Source of the DNA: Alphaproteobacteria bacterium
Lineage (GTDB): Bacteria; Pseudomonadota; Alphaproteobacteria; Puniceispirillales; Puniceispirillaceae
NCBI GenBank assembly: GCA_009920665.1
Contig: RFZL01000010.1
Span: 1-58,136 of the forward strand
Reading direction: 5' to 3'
Length of the DNA stretch: 58,136 bases
Shown: positions 35,900 to 45,111 of the stretch, piece after piece
How positions within the stretch are numbered: position 1 is the first letter of the stretch
Layout: every line of letters begins with the position of its first letter
Program-made: the position numbers and the translations under genes
The notes under the pieces: model-generated
What the model saw: only the letters and a program-made list of their open reading frames with translations
Databases searched by the model: none
What the model was told of the DNA's origin: nothing

Positions 35900-37456
35900 T
35901 CAATCGAGTAAAATCTGGTAGCTGGCGCGCAGCCTTGCGTCAAGGTCGGGCGAGATATGCTGCGGCGTGAAACCGGTCAGGATCTGCTGCTTGCGCTTCA
36001 CCGCCTCGGCAACCAGATTTGGCTTGCCAAGCTCCTCCCACTCCTTCGGGCTGGACCGGTCACCAAGCGCCGGATAGACATATTCGGTCTGCATCAGGCC
36101 GATTGTCTGGTCATGACCAAGATAATGGCCGGGCCCACCGATACAGACATCCTTCATCACATCGATGCCGATTGTCTGCGCATTGACCTCGATGCCACGC
36201 ACACAGCGCATGCACTGGCCAAGCATGTCATTGTCGATGATCAGTGATTCAAGACAGAAACCCAACAGCGAGGCGTGCATGCCGGCAGCCTCATAGACCA
36301 TGTTCAGTCCGGACAGCCCGGCCATGACCAGCGTGCTGCCCTTCTCATAGCCCGATTGCGCGTCAGGCATCTTGGAATCGGCCATGCCGGCCGCCGCACC
36401 GCCGGGAAGCCGGTAATGTTGCAGCATCTGCGCGCAGGCCGCCGTTAGCAGCCCCTGTTCGCCCGACCCGCCGGACATGGCGCCGGTCCGCAGATCCGAC
36501 ACAAACGGCCAGGTCCCGACGATACAGGGATGCCCGGGCGACATCGAATTCACATAGATCAGGCCGGCAATGACCTCGGCAAGCGCCTGCGCGACCGCAC
36601 CGGCGATGGCCGCCGGCGCCGTGGCCCCGGCCTGTCCGGCCGACAGCAACAACACCGGCATACCGGCATGCACCGCCTCTTCCATCACCAGGCAGGATTC
36701 GGTGGCAAAACGAAGCGGCGGCACGACGAAACAATTGCTGTTCGACACAAAGGGGCGAGCGCGCCATTTATCCTCACCGCCGGCAATATCATGAAGCATC
36801 GAGATCGCCGGCGCGACGAAGGGCGCCTCGGTGAAACTGGTGCCGACATGCTTGGTCGTTCCTTTCACCGCCGCATAGACAGTGTTGAGATCAAGCGCCG
36901 CCGGGTCGGTGACATCGCGCGCCACCATTGGCCTCTGGAAGAAATGGATATTGTCCATATTCTCGACGATGCGCGCCGCGTCATAAATATCGGCAAGATA
37001 GGATTCGCGGTAACTGTTGCTCTCGACATCAACGACATGGACCGCCGCCCCGGCAGTGCCGTAATGGACGCGCGAACCGGACAGCAGCATGTCGTGCTTA
37101 GGATCCTGTCCGAACAGCGTGATATCGCGCGCCGCCCTTGCCAGCATGTCATCGACCAGCGCACGCGGGAAGCGCACGCGCCCGTCATCACCGGCAATGG
37201 CACCAGCCGCCGTCATATAGGCAATCCCGCTGTCGGGCGCCTGGCTGAGGCCGATTTCCTCGAGGATCTGATAGACCGCGCTGTCGATGGCCTGAACCGC
37301 CGCGTCATCAAGCGGGCGATACTGACCGCCTGTCATGCCTGGCCGGACCGGTCGCAATTCCGCCGCCAGCGGCGCGGCGCGTTCCATCCGACGGGCGGCG
37401 CGGCCACCAGCGCGGCGTGACGATGCGGGGATCGGGGGGAAGAGGCGTCTGGTCAT
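35900..37456 (-). CDS. MttB-family (trimethylamine methyltransferase-like) protein, non-pyrrolysine
   Basis: A 518-residue protein of the MttB (COG5598) family, with YRPLDDAAVQAIDSAVYQIL and LEEIGLSQAPDSG near the N-terminus, then SRVHYGTAGAAVHVVDVES and GLSGLNMVYEAAGMHASLLG. In methanogens MttB uses pyrrolysine to demethylate trimethylamine; homologues without it demethylate quaternary amines such as glycine betaine, passing methyl to a corrinoid. No in-frame amber codon interrupts this gene and no corrinoid protein is seen nearby, so the methyl acceptor is unclear. I chose ATG 37456 because AGGAGAG lies just upstream. The next gene upstream is a folate-linked flavoprotein, 31 bases away. 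Confidence 0.88.
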   Translation of the reverse strand: MTRRLFPPIPASSRRAGGRAARRMERAAPLAAELRPVRPGMTGGQYRPLDDAAVQAIDSAVYQILEEIGLSQAPDSGIAYMTAAGAIAGDDGRVRFPRALVDDMLARAARDITLFGQDPKHDMLLSGSRVHYGTAGAAVHVVDVESNSYRESYLADIYDAARIVENMDNIHFFQRPMVARDVTDPAALDLNTVYAAVKGTTKHVGTSFTEAPFVAPAISMLHDIAGGEDKWRARPFVSNSNCFVVPPLRFATESCLVMEEAVHAGMPVLLLSAGQAGATAPAAIAGAVAQALAEVIAGLIYVNSMSPGHPCIVGTWPFVSDLRTGAMSGGSGEQGLLTAACAQMLQHYRLPGGAAAGMADSKMPDAQSGYEKGSTLVMAGLSGLNMVYEAAGMHASLLGFCLESLIIDNDMLGQCMRCVRGIEVNAQTIGIDVMKDVCIGGPGHYLGHDQTIGLMQTEYVYPALGDRSSPKEWEELGKPNLVAEAVKRKQQILTGFTPQHISPDLDARLRASYQILLD

Positions 37457-37487
37457 CTGGCTCTCTCCTGTATGCGGCAGCCTGGCC

Positions 37488-39959
37488 CTAGAGCCGGACC
37501 CGGGCCGCCTTGGGATCGTACATGGGACGGAAGCTGACTTCCGCCGGAACAATGGTGCCGGCAATATCGATGCTGTATTCGGAGCTCAGCTGCTCATCGG
37601 CGGATTCGCCATCCGTGGCGCATTTCACATAACCAAGGCCGATCGCACCACCAAGATGATGGCCGTAATTGCCACTTGTCAGATGCCCGACAATCTCGCC
37701 ATCACGGAGGATTGGCTCATTATGGTAAAGAAGTGGTGCCGGATCGCTCAGACGGAACTGCATCAGCCGTTGCGACAGCCCGTCATTGCGTTTTGCCTTC
37801 ACCGCATCGGCACCGATCATGCCGCCAAAACGCGTGTCCGGCTTGCCTTCCTTGACAGCGAAGCCGAGACCGGCCTCAAGCACATGATCCTCGTTCGAGA
37901 TATCATGACCGAAATGACGGAACGCCTTCTCAATCCGGCAACTGTCAAGTGCATGCAACCCACATAGCCGCAGGGCATGATCCGCGGAGCGCCGCATCAG
38001 CGTGTCGAAGACATGATTCGCCATGTCAGTCGACACATAAAGCTCCCATCCCAGCTCGCCGACATAGGTAACGCGGTGCGCGCGGGCAATGCCATGCCCG
38101 ATCTCAACCTGCTGTGCGGTACCGAACGGGAAATCCTCGTTCGCCAGGCTCTGCGGAATCAGCGGCTGCAGAAAATCACGGGATTCCGGTCCCATCACCG
38201 CCATCACCGATTCCGACACCGTGACATCCATCGCAAAGCAATGCGCGTCATCGGGGATATGCCCGTTGATCCAGTGCAGGTCGCGACGCACCGTCGCTGC
38301 CGGGGTGACGACAAGGAATTCATCCGATGACAGGCGGGTGACGGTGACATCGGCCTCGATATGGCCTTGCTCGTTCAGGAACTGGGTGTAGACGATCTTG
38401 CCATCCGGCACCGCGACATCATTGCCGCAGAGCCGTTGCAGCACCGCCTCCGCATCGCGGCCGACCATCCTGATCTTGCCAAAGCTCGACAAATCGAACA
38501 TGCCGACATGCGATCGCACCGCGCGATGTTCATCGGCGCTGTAATCGAACCAGTTCTGGCGCTTCCAGCTATATTCATATTCGGCCACCCTGCCGGCCTC
38601 GCGTTCGGCCCGCGGCAGGAACCAGTTGGCGCGCTCCCAGCCGCTGACCTCACCAAAGCATGCACCGCCTTCCTTCAGCCGGTCATGGATTGGCGACTGT
38701 CTGACATCACGCGCCGTTTCCACCTGCCGATAAGGAAAATGGTCGGCATAGAGAAGCCCGAGCGTTTCCGAGACCCGTGTGCGCAGATAGGTGCGGTTGG
38801 CCTGGAAGGGCTGCATCCGGCGGATATCGACATCCCACAGATCCATCGGCGCGTTACCCGTATCCATCCATTCGGCCAGCACCATGCCGGCACCGCCGGC
38901 GGACTGGATCCCTACCGAATTGAAGCCGGCGGCGACATAGAAATTCTTCAGCTCCGGCGCCTCGCCAAGGATGTAACGATCATCGGGTGTAAAGCTTTCC
39001 GGGCCATTGAAGAAGGTCTGGATACCGGCCGTCGCCAGTACCGGCAGACGTTCCACGGCGCGTTCCAGAATGGGCTCGAAATGATCGAAATCCTCGGGCA
39101 GCGAGTCGAATTCGAAATCCTCTGGGATGCCGCCCATGCCCCAGGGCTTGGAATTCGGCTCGAAGGCACCAAGCAGAATCTTGCCGGCATCTTCCTTGTA
39201 ATAGGCGCATTCATCCGGCACCCGCAGCACCGGCAGGTTCGAGGTCAGACCGTCAATGCCCTCGGTCACGATATAGAAATGCTCGCAGGCGTGAAGCGGC
39301 ACGGCGACGCCGGCCTTGGCGCCGATTTCGCGTGCCCACATGCCGCCAGCATTGACCACATAATCGGCCTCGATCGGCCCCTTGTCGGTCATGACCCCGC
39401 TAACGCGGCCATCGGCCTTATGGATCCCGGTGACCTTGACCCCCTGGATGATCTTCACGCCATAGCCGCGCGCCCCCTTCGCCAGCGCCTGGGTGATATT
39501 CACCGGGTCGGCCTGACCGTCCTTTGGCAGCCACACCCCGCCAACAGCGTCATCGACTTTCAGCCCCGGATAGCGGCTGGCGATATCCGACGGGGTAATC
39601 TCGTCGATCTCGACACCGAAGGCCCGCGCCATGGCCGCTGACCGGCGAAGCTCTTCCATCCGTTCATCGCTCAATGCCACGGTCATCGACCCGTTGCGCT
39701 TGAAGCCGGTCGACACGCCGGTCTCGGCCTCAAGCCCGAAATACAGCTCCTGCGAATATTTCGCCAGCCGCGTCATGTTCTGTGTCGCACGAAGCTGCGC
39801 GATCAGCCCGGCCGCGTGCCAGGTGGTACCGCAGGTCAACTGCTTGCGCTCGAGAAGCACGACATCGCTCCAGCCAAGCTTGCCAAGATGATAGGCGATC
39901 GAGCAGCCGACCACCCCGCCCCCGATGATGACAGCACGTGCCTTTGCCGGAACATCCAT
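37488..39959 (-). CDS. Dimethylglycine/sarcosine dehydrogenase-like flavoprotein with GcvT domain (1)
   Basis: An 823-residue fusion. Residues 1-380 form a DAO-type FAD domain with AVIIGGGVVGCSIAYHLGKL and LTCGTTWHAAGLIAQL; His48 is the position that carries covalent FAD in dimethylglycine dehydrogenase. A central FAO_M-like region follows, then a GcvT/aminomethyltransferase domain from about 440 to the end (e.g. TYVGELGWELYVSTDMANHV). Such enzymes oxidise N-methyl groups and hand the formaldehyde unit to tetrahydrofolate. It starts 4 bases after the second copy's stop, so the two are co-translated. Exact substrate unknown. Confidence 0.92.
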   Translation of the reverse strand: MDVPAKARAVIIGGGVVGCSIAYHLGKLGWSDVVLLERKQLTCGTTWHAAGLIAQLRATQNMTRLAKYSQELYFGLEAETGVSTGFKRNGSMTVALSDERMEELRRSAAMARAFGVEIDEITPSDIASRYPGLKVDDAVGGVWLPKDGQADPVNITQALAKGARGYGVKIIQGVKVTGIHKADGRVSGVMTDKGPIEADYVVNAGGMWAREIGAKAGVAVPLHACEHFYIVTEGIDGLTSNLPVLRVPDECAYYKEDAGKILLGAFEPNSKPWGMGGIPEDFEFDSLPEDFDHFEPILERAVERLPVLATAGIQTFFNGPESFTPDDRYILGEAPELKNFYVAAGFNSVGIQSAGGAGMVLAEWMDTGNAPMDLWDVDIRRMQPFQANRTYLRTRVSETLGLLYADHFPYRQVETARDVRQSPIHDRLKEGGACFGEVSGWERANWFLPRAEREAGRVAEYEYSWKRQNWFDYSADEHRAVRSHVGMFDLSSFGKIRMVGRDAEAVLQRLCGNDVAVPDGKIVYTQFLNEQGHIEADVTVTRLSSDEFLVVTPAATVRRDLHWINGHIPDDAHCFAMDVTVSESVMAVMGPESRDFLQPLIPQSLANEDFPFGTAQQVEIGHGIARAHRVTYVGELGWELYVSTDMANHVFDTLMRRSADHALRLCGLHALDSCRIEKAFRHFGHDISNEDHVLEAGLGFAVKEGKPDTRFGGMIGADAVKAKRNDGLSQRLMQFRLSDPAPLLYHNEPILRDGEIVGHLTSGNYGHHLGGAIGLGYVKCATDGESADEQLSSEYSIDIAGTIVPAEVSFRPMYDPKAARVRL

Positions 39960-39963
39960 GGGC

Positions 39964-42453
39964 CTATACCTTCATCCGTGAATTGTCGGGATCATAGAGA
40001 ACATCACCCTCGACAAGCGCCGCGGCGCGCGCGCGCCCCAGCACATCGACGCTGATGGCACCGCCAGTGGCCAGCATCGCGGAATCAACAACCGCCATCG
40101 CGATCGACTTGCCGACACGATGCCCGTAACCGGCCGAAACCACGAGCCCGGCGGCGTTGCCGTCGATCAGCACGGTGCTGAGATAGACCGCCTCGCCAAA
40201 TGACTCACCATCGCCCGGATCCTCCAGCGTCAGCGTGACAAAGCCCTGCTTCGCGCCGGCCTGATGTTCGGCCTGCAGCGCCGCCTTGCCAACAAAGCTG
40301 TCCTTGCCAAGATTGACCCAGCGGCCAAGTCCGCTCTCGAACATCGTATAGTCCGAGGTCAGGTCGGCCTTCCAGGACCTGTAGCCCTTTTCAAGCCGCA
40401 TCGAATCAAGCGCCAGCATGCCGAAATTGCCGATCCGGTGCGCTGCGCCGGCGGCCCACACGGCGTCATAGAGCGGTTTGATGTCACCCATCCCGCAATG
40501 CAACTCCCAGCCGGCCTCGCCAGCGAACGAGACACGGATCGCGGTCACATCACATCCGCCAGCACGCATCCGCCGGTAGGTCAGCCACGGGAAGTCATCA
40601 TGCTCCGTCGCCTCGCCGGTCAGGTCGGCCATCAGCGCCGGCGCCTTCGGCCCGGTGACAAGAAGCGTCGCCATCTCGGCGGTGACATCGGTGATGCTGA
40701 TCGAACTGTCTGCGGGAAGCCTGAAATTCAGCAAATCGCGGTCATGCCAATAGGCGCCGGCACCGGTCATCATCAGGAATTCATCCTCACCAAGGCGCGT
40801 TGCCGTCATCTCGGTCAGAATCTTGCCTTTCTCCGAAGCGAAATAGACAAGCCCGATGCGTCCGACCTTCGGCAGGCCGCCGGTGACAAGGCCGCGCAGC
40901 CAGTCCGCCGCGCCCGGCCCCTTGACCAGGAAGCGCGAGAACCCGGTCAGTTCCAGAACGCCGACATGCTCGGCGACATGCCGGCATTCGGCGCCAACGG
41001 CATCAAACCAGTGCTGGCGGTCATAGCTGTCCGCCGGCCGGTCCGCCTCACCGTCACGCGGGAACCAGTCGGCGCGCTCCCACCCTCCATAGGACCCGAA
41101 GGCGGCGCCGGCCTCGGCCAGCGTGTCATAGAGCGGCGATGTCTTGGCCTTGCGACCGGCCGGCCACTGGATCTGCGGAAAATGCATTGCGTATTCGTGA
41201 CTGTAGGTCTCGATCGCCTTGGCCTTGGCATAGTCATGCGTGACATGGTCGGTGAAGCGCCGCGGATCGACAGCCCAGCTGTCAGTCTCGGCTTCGCCCT
41301 CGACGATGATCTCCGACAACAACTTGCCGGCACCGCCGGCTTGGACAATTCCAAAGGTGAAGACACAGGCCTCGAAGGCATTCGGCACGCCCGGCATCTG
41401 GCCGATCAGCGGCAGCCCGTCCGGGGCGTATGGGATCGGGCCATTGACGACTCGGGTGATGCCGGCGGTGCCAAGAAGCGGCACGCGCGCGCAGGCATCC
41501 TCGATATACCATTCCAGCCGCTCCAGATCGTCGGAATAGAGCTGGAAGGAGAAATCTTCGGGCATCGGGTCGGACGCATCTGTCCAGTGCGCGCGGCACC
41601 CTTTTTCGTACGGACCGAGCAAAAGCCCGTCCTTTTCCTGACGAAGATAATAGGAACTGTCCGGATCGCGAAGCAATGGCAGCTTCGTATCACGCGCGGC
41701 CAGCTCGGGGATGCCCTCGGTCACCAGATACTGGTGCGCCAGCGAGATACAGGGCACGTCGCGGCCGAACATTCGGCCCACCTCATTGGCGCGATAGCCG
41801 CTGGCATTGACCACATATTCACAGCGGATCTCGCCCTGCGGTGTCGACAGTACCCATTCACCATTCTCGCGCCTTGCGCCGGTCACCGGGCAGAACCGGA
41901 TCACCGTCGCGCCCATGTCGCGCGCGCCCTTGGCAAAGGCCTGGGTCAGTTGCGCCGGGTCGATATCACCGTCAAGCCCGTCCCATTGACCGCCATAGAG
42001 GTCATGCGTCTCCAGAAACGGATAGACCTCCTGCATTTCGGCCGGCGACATTTCCTGAAACTCGACCCCCATCTGGCGACCCATCCGCTCGACATGCCGG
42101 AACTCCTCCATGCGCTGGCGCGAATGGGCCAGCCTGATGGCGCCGGTGACGTGATAATTCATCGGGTAATCGACAAGATCGCCGAGCTTGCGATAGAGGC
42201 TGGTCGAATAGGACTGGATCTTCATGATCGTCCATGACCCGACATAGTTCGGGCAGTTGCCGGCGGCGTGCCAGGTCGACCCCGATGTCAGCTCGTTCTT
42301 CTCCAGCAGCACGACATCGCTCCAGCCACGCTCGGCAAGGTGATAGAGAACCGAGGCACCAACCGCACCGCCGCCAATCACCACGACCCGTGCCGTGCCA
42401 GGCAGTTTGCCGGTGGCCTTGTTCGCCTGTTCCTTCACAGATACCTCGTCCAT
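39964..42453 (-). CDS. Dimethylglycine/sarcosine dehydrogenase-like flavoprotein with GcvT domain (2)
   Basis: An 829-residue paralogue of its neighbour with the same order of FAD and GcvT domains. The FAD loop is VVVIGGGAVGASVLYHLAER and the flavin histidine is His62 in LTSGSTWHAAGN. The folate domain has RVSFAGEAGWELHCGMGDIK. The first 20 residues are an extra polar tail. Clear differences from copy 1 around the substrate-facing region suggest a different N-methyl substrate. It is the first catabolic gene after the XRE-cupin regulator, 67 bases away. Confidence 0.92.
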   Translation of the reverse strand: MDEVSVKEQANKATGKLPGTARVVVIGGGAVGASVLYHLAERGWSDVVLLEKNELTSGSTWHAAGNCPNYVGSWTIMKIQSYSTSLYRKLGDLVDYPMNYHVTGAIRLAHSRQRMEEFRHVERMGRQMGVEFQEMSPAEMQEVYPFLETHDLYGGQWDGLDGDIDPAQLTQAFAKGARDMGATVIRFCPVTGARRENGEWVLSTPQGEIRCEYVVNASGYRANEVGRMFGRDVPCISLAHQYLVTEGIPELAARDTKLPLLRDPDSSYYLRQEKDGLLLGPYEKGCRAHWTDASDPMPEDFSFQLYSDDLERLEWYIEDACARVPLLGTAGITRVVNGPIPYAPDGLPLIGQMPGVPNAFEACVFTFGIVQAGGAGKLLSEIIVEGEAETDSWAVDPRRFTDHVTHDYAKAKAIETYSHEYAMHFPQIQWPAGRKAKTSPLYDTLAEAGAAFGSYGGWERADWFPRDGEADRPADSYDRQHWFDAVGAECRHVAEHVGVLELTGFSRFLVKGPGAADWLRGLVTGGLPKVGRIGLVYFASEKGKILTEMTATRLGEDEFLMMTGAGAYWHDRDLLNFRLPADSSISITDVTAEMATLLVTGPKAPALMADLTGEATEHDDFPWLTYRRMRAGGCDVTAIRVSFAGEAGWELHCGMGDIKPLYDAVWAAGAAHRIGNFGMLALDSMRLEKGYRSWKADLTSDYTMFESGLGRWVNLGKDSFVGKAALQAEHQAGAKQGFVTLTLEDPGDGESFGEAVYLSTVLIDGNAAGLVVSAGYGHRVGKSIAMAVVDSAMLATGGAISVDVLGRARAAALVEGDVLYDPDNSRMKV

Positions 42454-42520
42454 GATGCGTCTCGCTTTCCTGTTGCCAAAGCGCCCCCGCGCTTTCCGTC
42501 ACTTGTTCTGTCAGTTCCAC

Positions 42521-43117
42521 TCAGTAGACCGGCGGCGCGATCACCCAGATCAGCACCGCCGGGACATCACCTTCATTCATCCAGGACACGGTTTCACCGG
42601 CAAAGCGGAAACTGTCACCCCGGGTGAGTGCGAATCTCTCGCCATCGATGATCAGCGTCAGCGAACCCTCGATGACATAGCCCGCCTCCTCGGTCGGGCG
42701 CACGAATGGCTGCGGGCAGCGCGCGCCGGCGGCAAAGACCGAATGCACAATCTCGAACGCACCGCCAAGATCGGGCGACAGCAGGCTTTCGACCAGCCCC
42801 TTGCCCTCGTCGCTCATCGTGCGGCGGCTGTCGGCCCGCACCACCCAGGCGGCCTCCGGCGTATCGGGACTCTGGCTGAAAAAGAAACTGACCGGCAGAC
42901 CGAACAGCGCCGCCACCGTGCGGATATCGGCCAGCGCCGGTTCGGACTGCCCGCGCTCGACCTGTGACAGCCAGCCAACCGAACGGTCAAGCTGCGCCGC
43001 AAGATCACTCAGCGTCCAGTTGCGCGACCGGCGCAGCGCCCGGATATCGGCACCAATCGACCCGGTTGAACGCAGCGGCGCATGCTTGTTTGTCTGTTTG
43101 TCGAATTTGACCAGCAT
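42521..43117 (-). CDS. XRE-family regulator with C-terminal cupin sensor
   Basis: A 198-residue PuuR-like regulator. The helix-turn-helix covers about residues 21-75 (IGADIRALRRSRNWTLSDLA, then QLDRSVGWLSQVERGQSEP) and a cupin domain 120-195 (FVRPTEEAGYVIEGSLTLII). Cupin-type XRE proteins often sense amine or amino-acid catabolites. It heads the leftward run of flavoproteins and MttB, so control of that run is a reasonable inference. Its upstream region has two strong palindromes that could be its own operators. Confidence 0.9.
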   Translation of the reverse strand: MLVKFDKQTNKHAPLRSTGSIGADIRALRRSRNWTLSDLAAQLDRSVGWLSQVERGQSEPALADIRTVAALFGLPVSFFFSQSPDTPEAAWVVRADSRRTMSDEGKGLVESLLSPDLGGAFEIVHSVFAAGARCPQPFVRPTEEAGYVIEGSLTLIIDGERFALTRGDSFRFAGETVSWMNEGDVPAVLIWVIAPPVY

Positions 43118-43126
43118 TCCCCATCC

Positions 43127-43148
43127 CCACGCAAAAATCGTTGCGTGG
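43127..43148. promoter_or_regulatory. Palindrome upstream of the XRE-cupin gene (proximal)
   Basis: CCACGCAA-N6-TTGCGTGG is an exact 8-base inverted repeat with a 6-base spacer, 10 bases upstream of the regulator's ATG. Its position suits autorepression. Confidence 0.55.
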
Positions 43149-43153
43149 ATTCA

Positions 43154-43178
43154 ATGAAAAAATCAAACATTTTTTCAT
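43154..43178. promoter_or_regulatory. Palindrome upstream of the XRE-cupin gene (distal, AT-rich)
   Basis: ATGAAAAAAT-CAAAC-ATTTTTTCAT is an exact 10-base inverted repeat with a 5-base spacer. It is very AT-rich against a GC-rich background, so it could be the operator or the melting region of the promoter. It lies between the regulator and the DUF983 gene, both on the minus strand; a weak terminator of the DUF983 gene is an alternative reading. Confidence 0.5.
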
Positions 43179-43214
43179 CAGAATGCGGCTTTCAACGCCG
43201 ATTTTCAGCAACTG

Positions 43215-43685
43215 TCAGTTTTTGCGGCTGCCCGGGTCGGTTGTCTGGCGCTCATCACCGCGCGCCGGATGGGCAAACCGGTCCTCGCCGGTGGCACCGG
43301 TGCGCCAGATCAGCGCGATGAACAACCCCTTCGCGCGCGGCAGCGTCCAGACCACACCGGCCAGCATCGCCGTCAACAGCAGCGCGATGGCGGCCCAGAC
43401 CGGCACCCGCTCATCACGGCCGAGAATCACCATCAGCGGCGCCAGAACATGACCGACGACAATCAGCGTCGCCCAGGCCGGCCCGTCATCGGCACGGATG
43501 TCGGACAGATCGAGGCCGCAGGCCGCGCATCGCGGCAACCGCGTCAGATAGCCGGTCAGCGTCGCCCCCTCGCCACAGGCCGGACAGCGCCGCGCCAGCC
43601 CGCGCCGGATCACGGTCAGGAACGGCAGCTCGGGCGGGGGTCCCTGCGAATGGTCGGAATCGGTTGGCGTCATAGTTACAGGCAT
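43215..43685 (-). CDS. DUF983 family membrane protein
   Basis: A 156-residue protein of the DUF983 family. Two CxxC pairs (RRCPACGEG and PRCAACGLD) occur near residues 35-60, followed by two membrane segments (ATLIVVGHVLAPLMVILG and VWAAIALLLTAMLAGVVW). Family members in some alphaproteobacteria stand near cytochrome oxidase genes, but none are here. I chose ATG 43685; ATG 43673 is possible. Function unknown. Confidence 0.82.
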   Translation of the reverse strand: MPVTMTPTDSDHSQGPPPELPFLTVIRRGLARRCPACGEGATLTGYLTRLPRCAACGLDLSDIRADDGPAWATLIVVGHVLAPLMVILGRDERVPVWAAIALLLTAMLAGVVWTLPRAKGLFIALIWRTGATGEDRFAHPARGDERQTTDPGSRKN

Positions 43686-44115
43686 GAGGCAGGTATACAG
43701 CCTTGCCGCGCCATCGCAAAGCGGCCAATTCAGGGCGCCGCACTTCCCGGCCGGGGCGGCGCTAATGTTGAAGCGACAGGCCAAGCATCACAAGATCGTT
43801 GGTCAGCCCGCCCTGATGGCTCCAGTTCCGGTGATGCGCCGCCGGCCCCGGCATGGCAGTCTTATGCGGGCCGTTCGCGCAGCCGCTGTATGTGCAGGTT
43901 TCCATGGCATGGAGTCATGGCCCCGGACAGGTAAATTTTTCCCGGGGATGCGTTCACATTTCCGTGACACTGGGGACAGGCAGCGCCCGCACCGGGCCGC
44001 TTGACGCGATGGCGATTCCCGGCGCAAGGTCGCGGGACAAACCGGGGAATAAGCCGGGGAATAAGCCGGGGGAGAGGCTGGCCGGCATTGGCCGGACCAC
44101 TCACAAGGGCCAGAG
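43686..44115. other. Intergenic region without a recognised gene
   Basis: Short open frames exist on both strands but none resembles a protein family. The stretch contains a dyad TTCACATTTCCGTGA at 43953-43967, nearly identical to one at 13889-13903. It also holds a 12-base tandem repeat CCGGGGAATAAG at 44042-44065. Both lie upstream of the DMT transporter gene on the plus strand. Confidence 0.5.
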
Positions 44116-45075
44116 GTGAATGCGATGGTTGATCCCGGTTTCATGACAACTCCCGGGCTGACAAGGCTGCTGCCCTGGGCGGCGCTGCTGCTGATGGGGG
44201 CGACCTGGGGTCTGTCATTCTCCTTTGCCAGAATTGTCGTTCAGGCCGGCGGCACGCCCTTTGGCGTGACCTTCTGGCAGTCGGTTGTCTGCGGGGTGAT
44301 CCTGCTGACCTGGACGATGGCGCGACGGCGGCCGTTGCCGATGAGCCGGCGGCATCTCGGCATCTATCTCATTGTCGCGCTGCTCGGCGCCTCGGTCCCG
44401 AACAGCCTGTTCTATTTCGCCGCGCCGCATGTTCAGGCGGGCGTGCTGTCGATCACCGTCACGCTGATCCCGATCATCACCTATGCGGTGGCGATGATGA
44501 TCGGCAGCGAACGGATTTCGGCCATCCGCGTGACAGGTGTTGTCTGCGGGGCGGTGGCGATCGGCTTTCTAGTCATGCCGGAAAGCAGCCTTCCCAGTCG
44601 CGCCGCGATGCCCTGGGTGCTGCTGGCCTGCATCAGCGCGGTCTGTTACGCGCTGGAGAATATCTATCTGGCGCGGCCGTCACTGCAGGATATCGGGCCG
44701 GTGCGGACGGCCTGCGGAATGAACCTGTTCGCCGCGATGATCATGCTGCCGGTGGCGATCCTGACCGACCAGATGTTCCTACCGACCTTCCCCCTTGGCA
44801 CTGTGGAATGGACCATCATCGGGCTTGGCCTGATCAACGCCGTTGCCTACACCACCTTCGTCATGGTGATCGGCCTGGCCGGGCCGGTATTCGCCAGCCA
44901 GACAGGCTATGTCGTCACGCTGGCCGGAGTGATCTGGGGGATCATTCTGTTTGGCGAGACGCATTCCGCCTGGGTCTGGGCCTCGGTGGCGATGATGATG
45001 CTGGGCCTGGCGCTGGTGACGCCGCGCCGGCGCGCGGTGCCGGGCGAGGATGACAAGGCCGGAAAGGCGGCCTAG
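44116..45075 (+). CDS. EamA/DMT-superfamily transporter
   Basis: A 319-residue inner-membrane protein with about ten hydrophobic segments, in two EamA repeats (LMGATWGLSFSFARIVVQAG in the first and ACISAVCYALENIYLARPSL in the second). DMT proteins export amino acids, nucleotides or drugs. The start is GTG 44116 or ATG 44125, both just after CCAGAGG. It converges on the PrpD-family gene 36 bases away. Substrate unknown. Confidence 0.86.
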   Translation: MNAMVDPGFMTTPGLTRLLPWAALLLMGATWGLSFSFARIVVQAGGTPFGVTFWQSVVCGVILLTWTMARRRPLPMSRRHLGIYLIVALLGASVPNSLFYFAAPHVQAGVLSITVTLIPIITYAVAMMIGSERISAIRVTGVVCGAVAIGFLVMPESSLPSRAAMPWVLLACISAVCYALENIYLARPSLQDIGPVRTACGMNLFAAMIMLPVAILTDQMFLPTFPLGTVEWTIIGLGLINAVAYTTFVMVIGLAGPVFASQTGYVVTLAGVIWGIILFGETHSAWVWASVAMMMLGLALVTPRRRAVPGEDDKAGKAA

Positions 45076-45111
45076 CTGCCAATGACACCCGCGTTTCCCG
45101 ACGCCGCCGGC

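Noticed and set aside
35900-37456. Pyrrolysine-dependent MttB
   Set aside because: No in-frame amber codon is read through and no pyl genes are present; it belongs with non-pyrrolysine homologues.
40264-42237. Long open frame (657 codons) opposite the second flavoprotein gene
   Set aside because: Same reason: a mirror of a well-supported gene, with Arg/His-rich sequence lacking any motif.
43684-44144. Open frames in the gap before the DMT transporter
   Set aside because: Products are Arg/Pro-rich and low in complexity, overlap one another on both strands, and lack family features.
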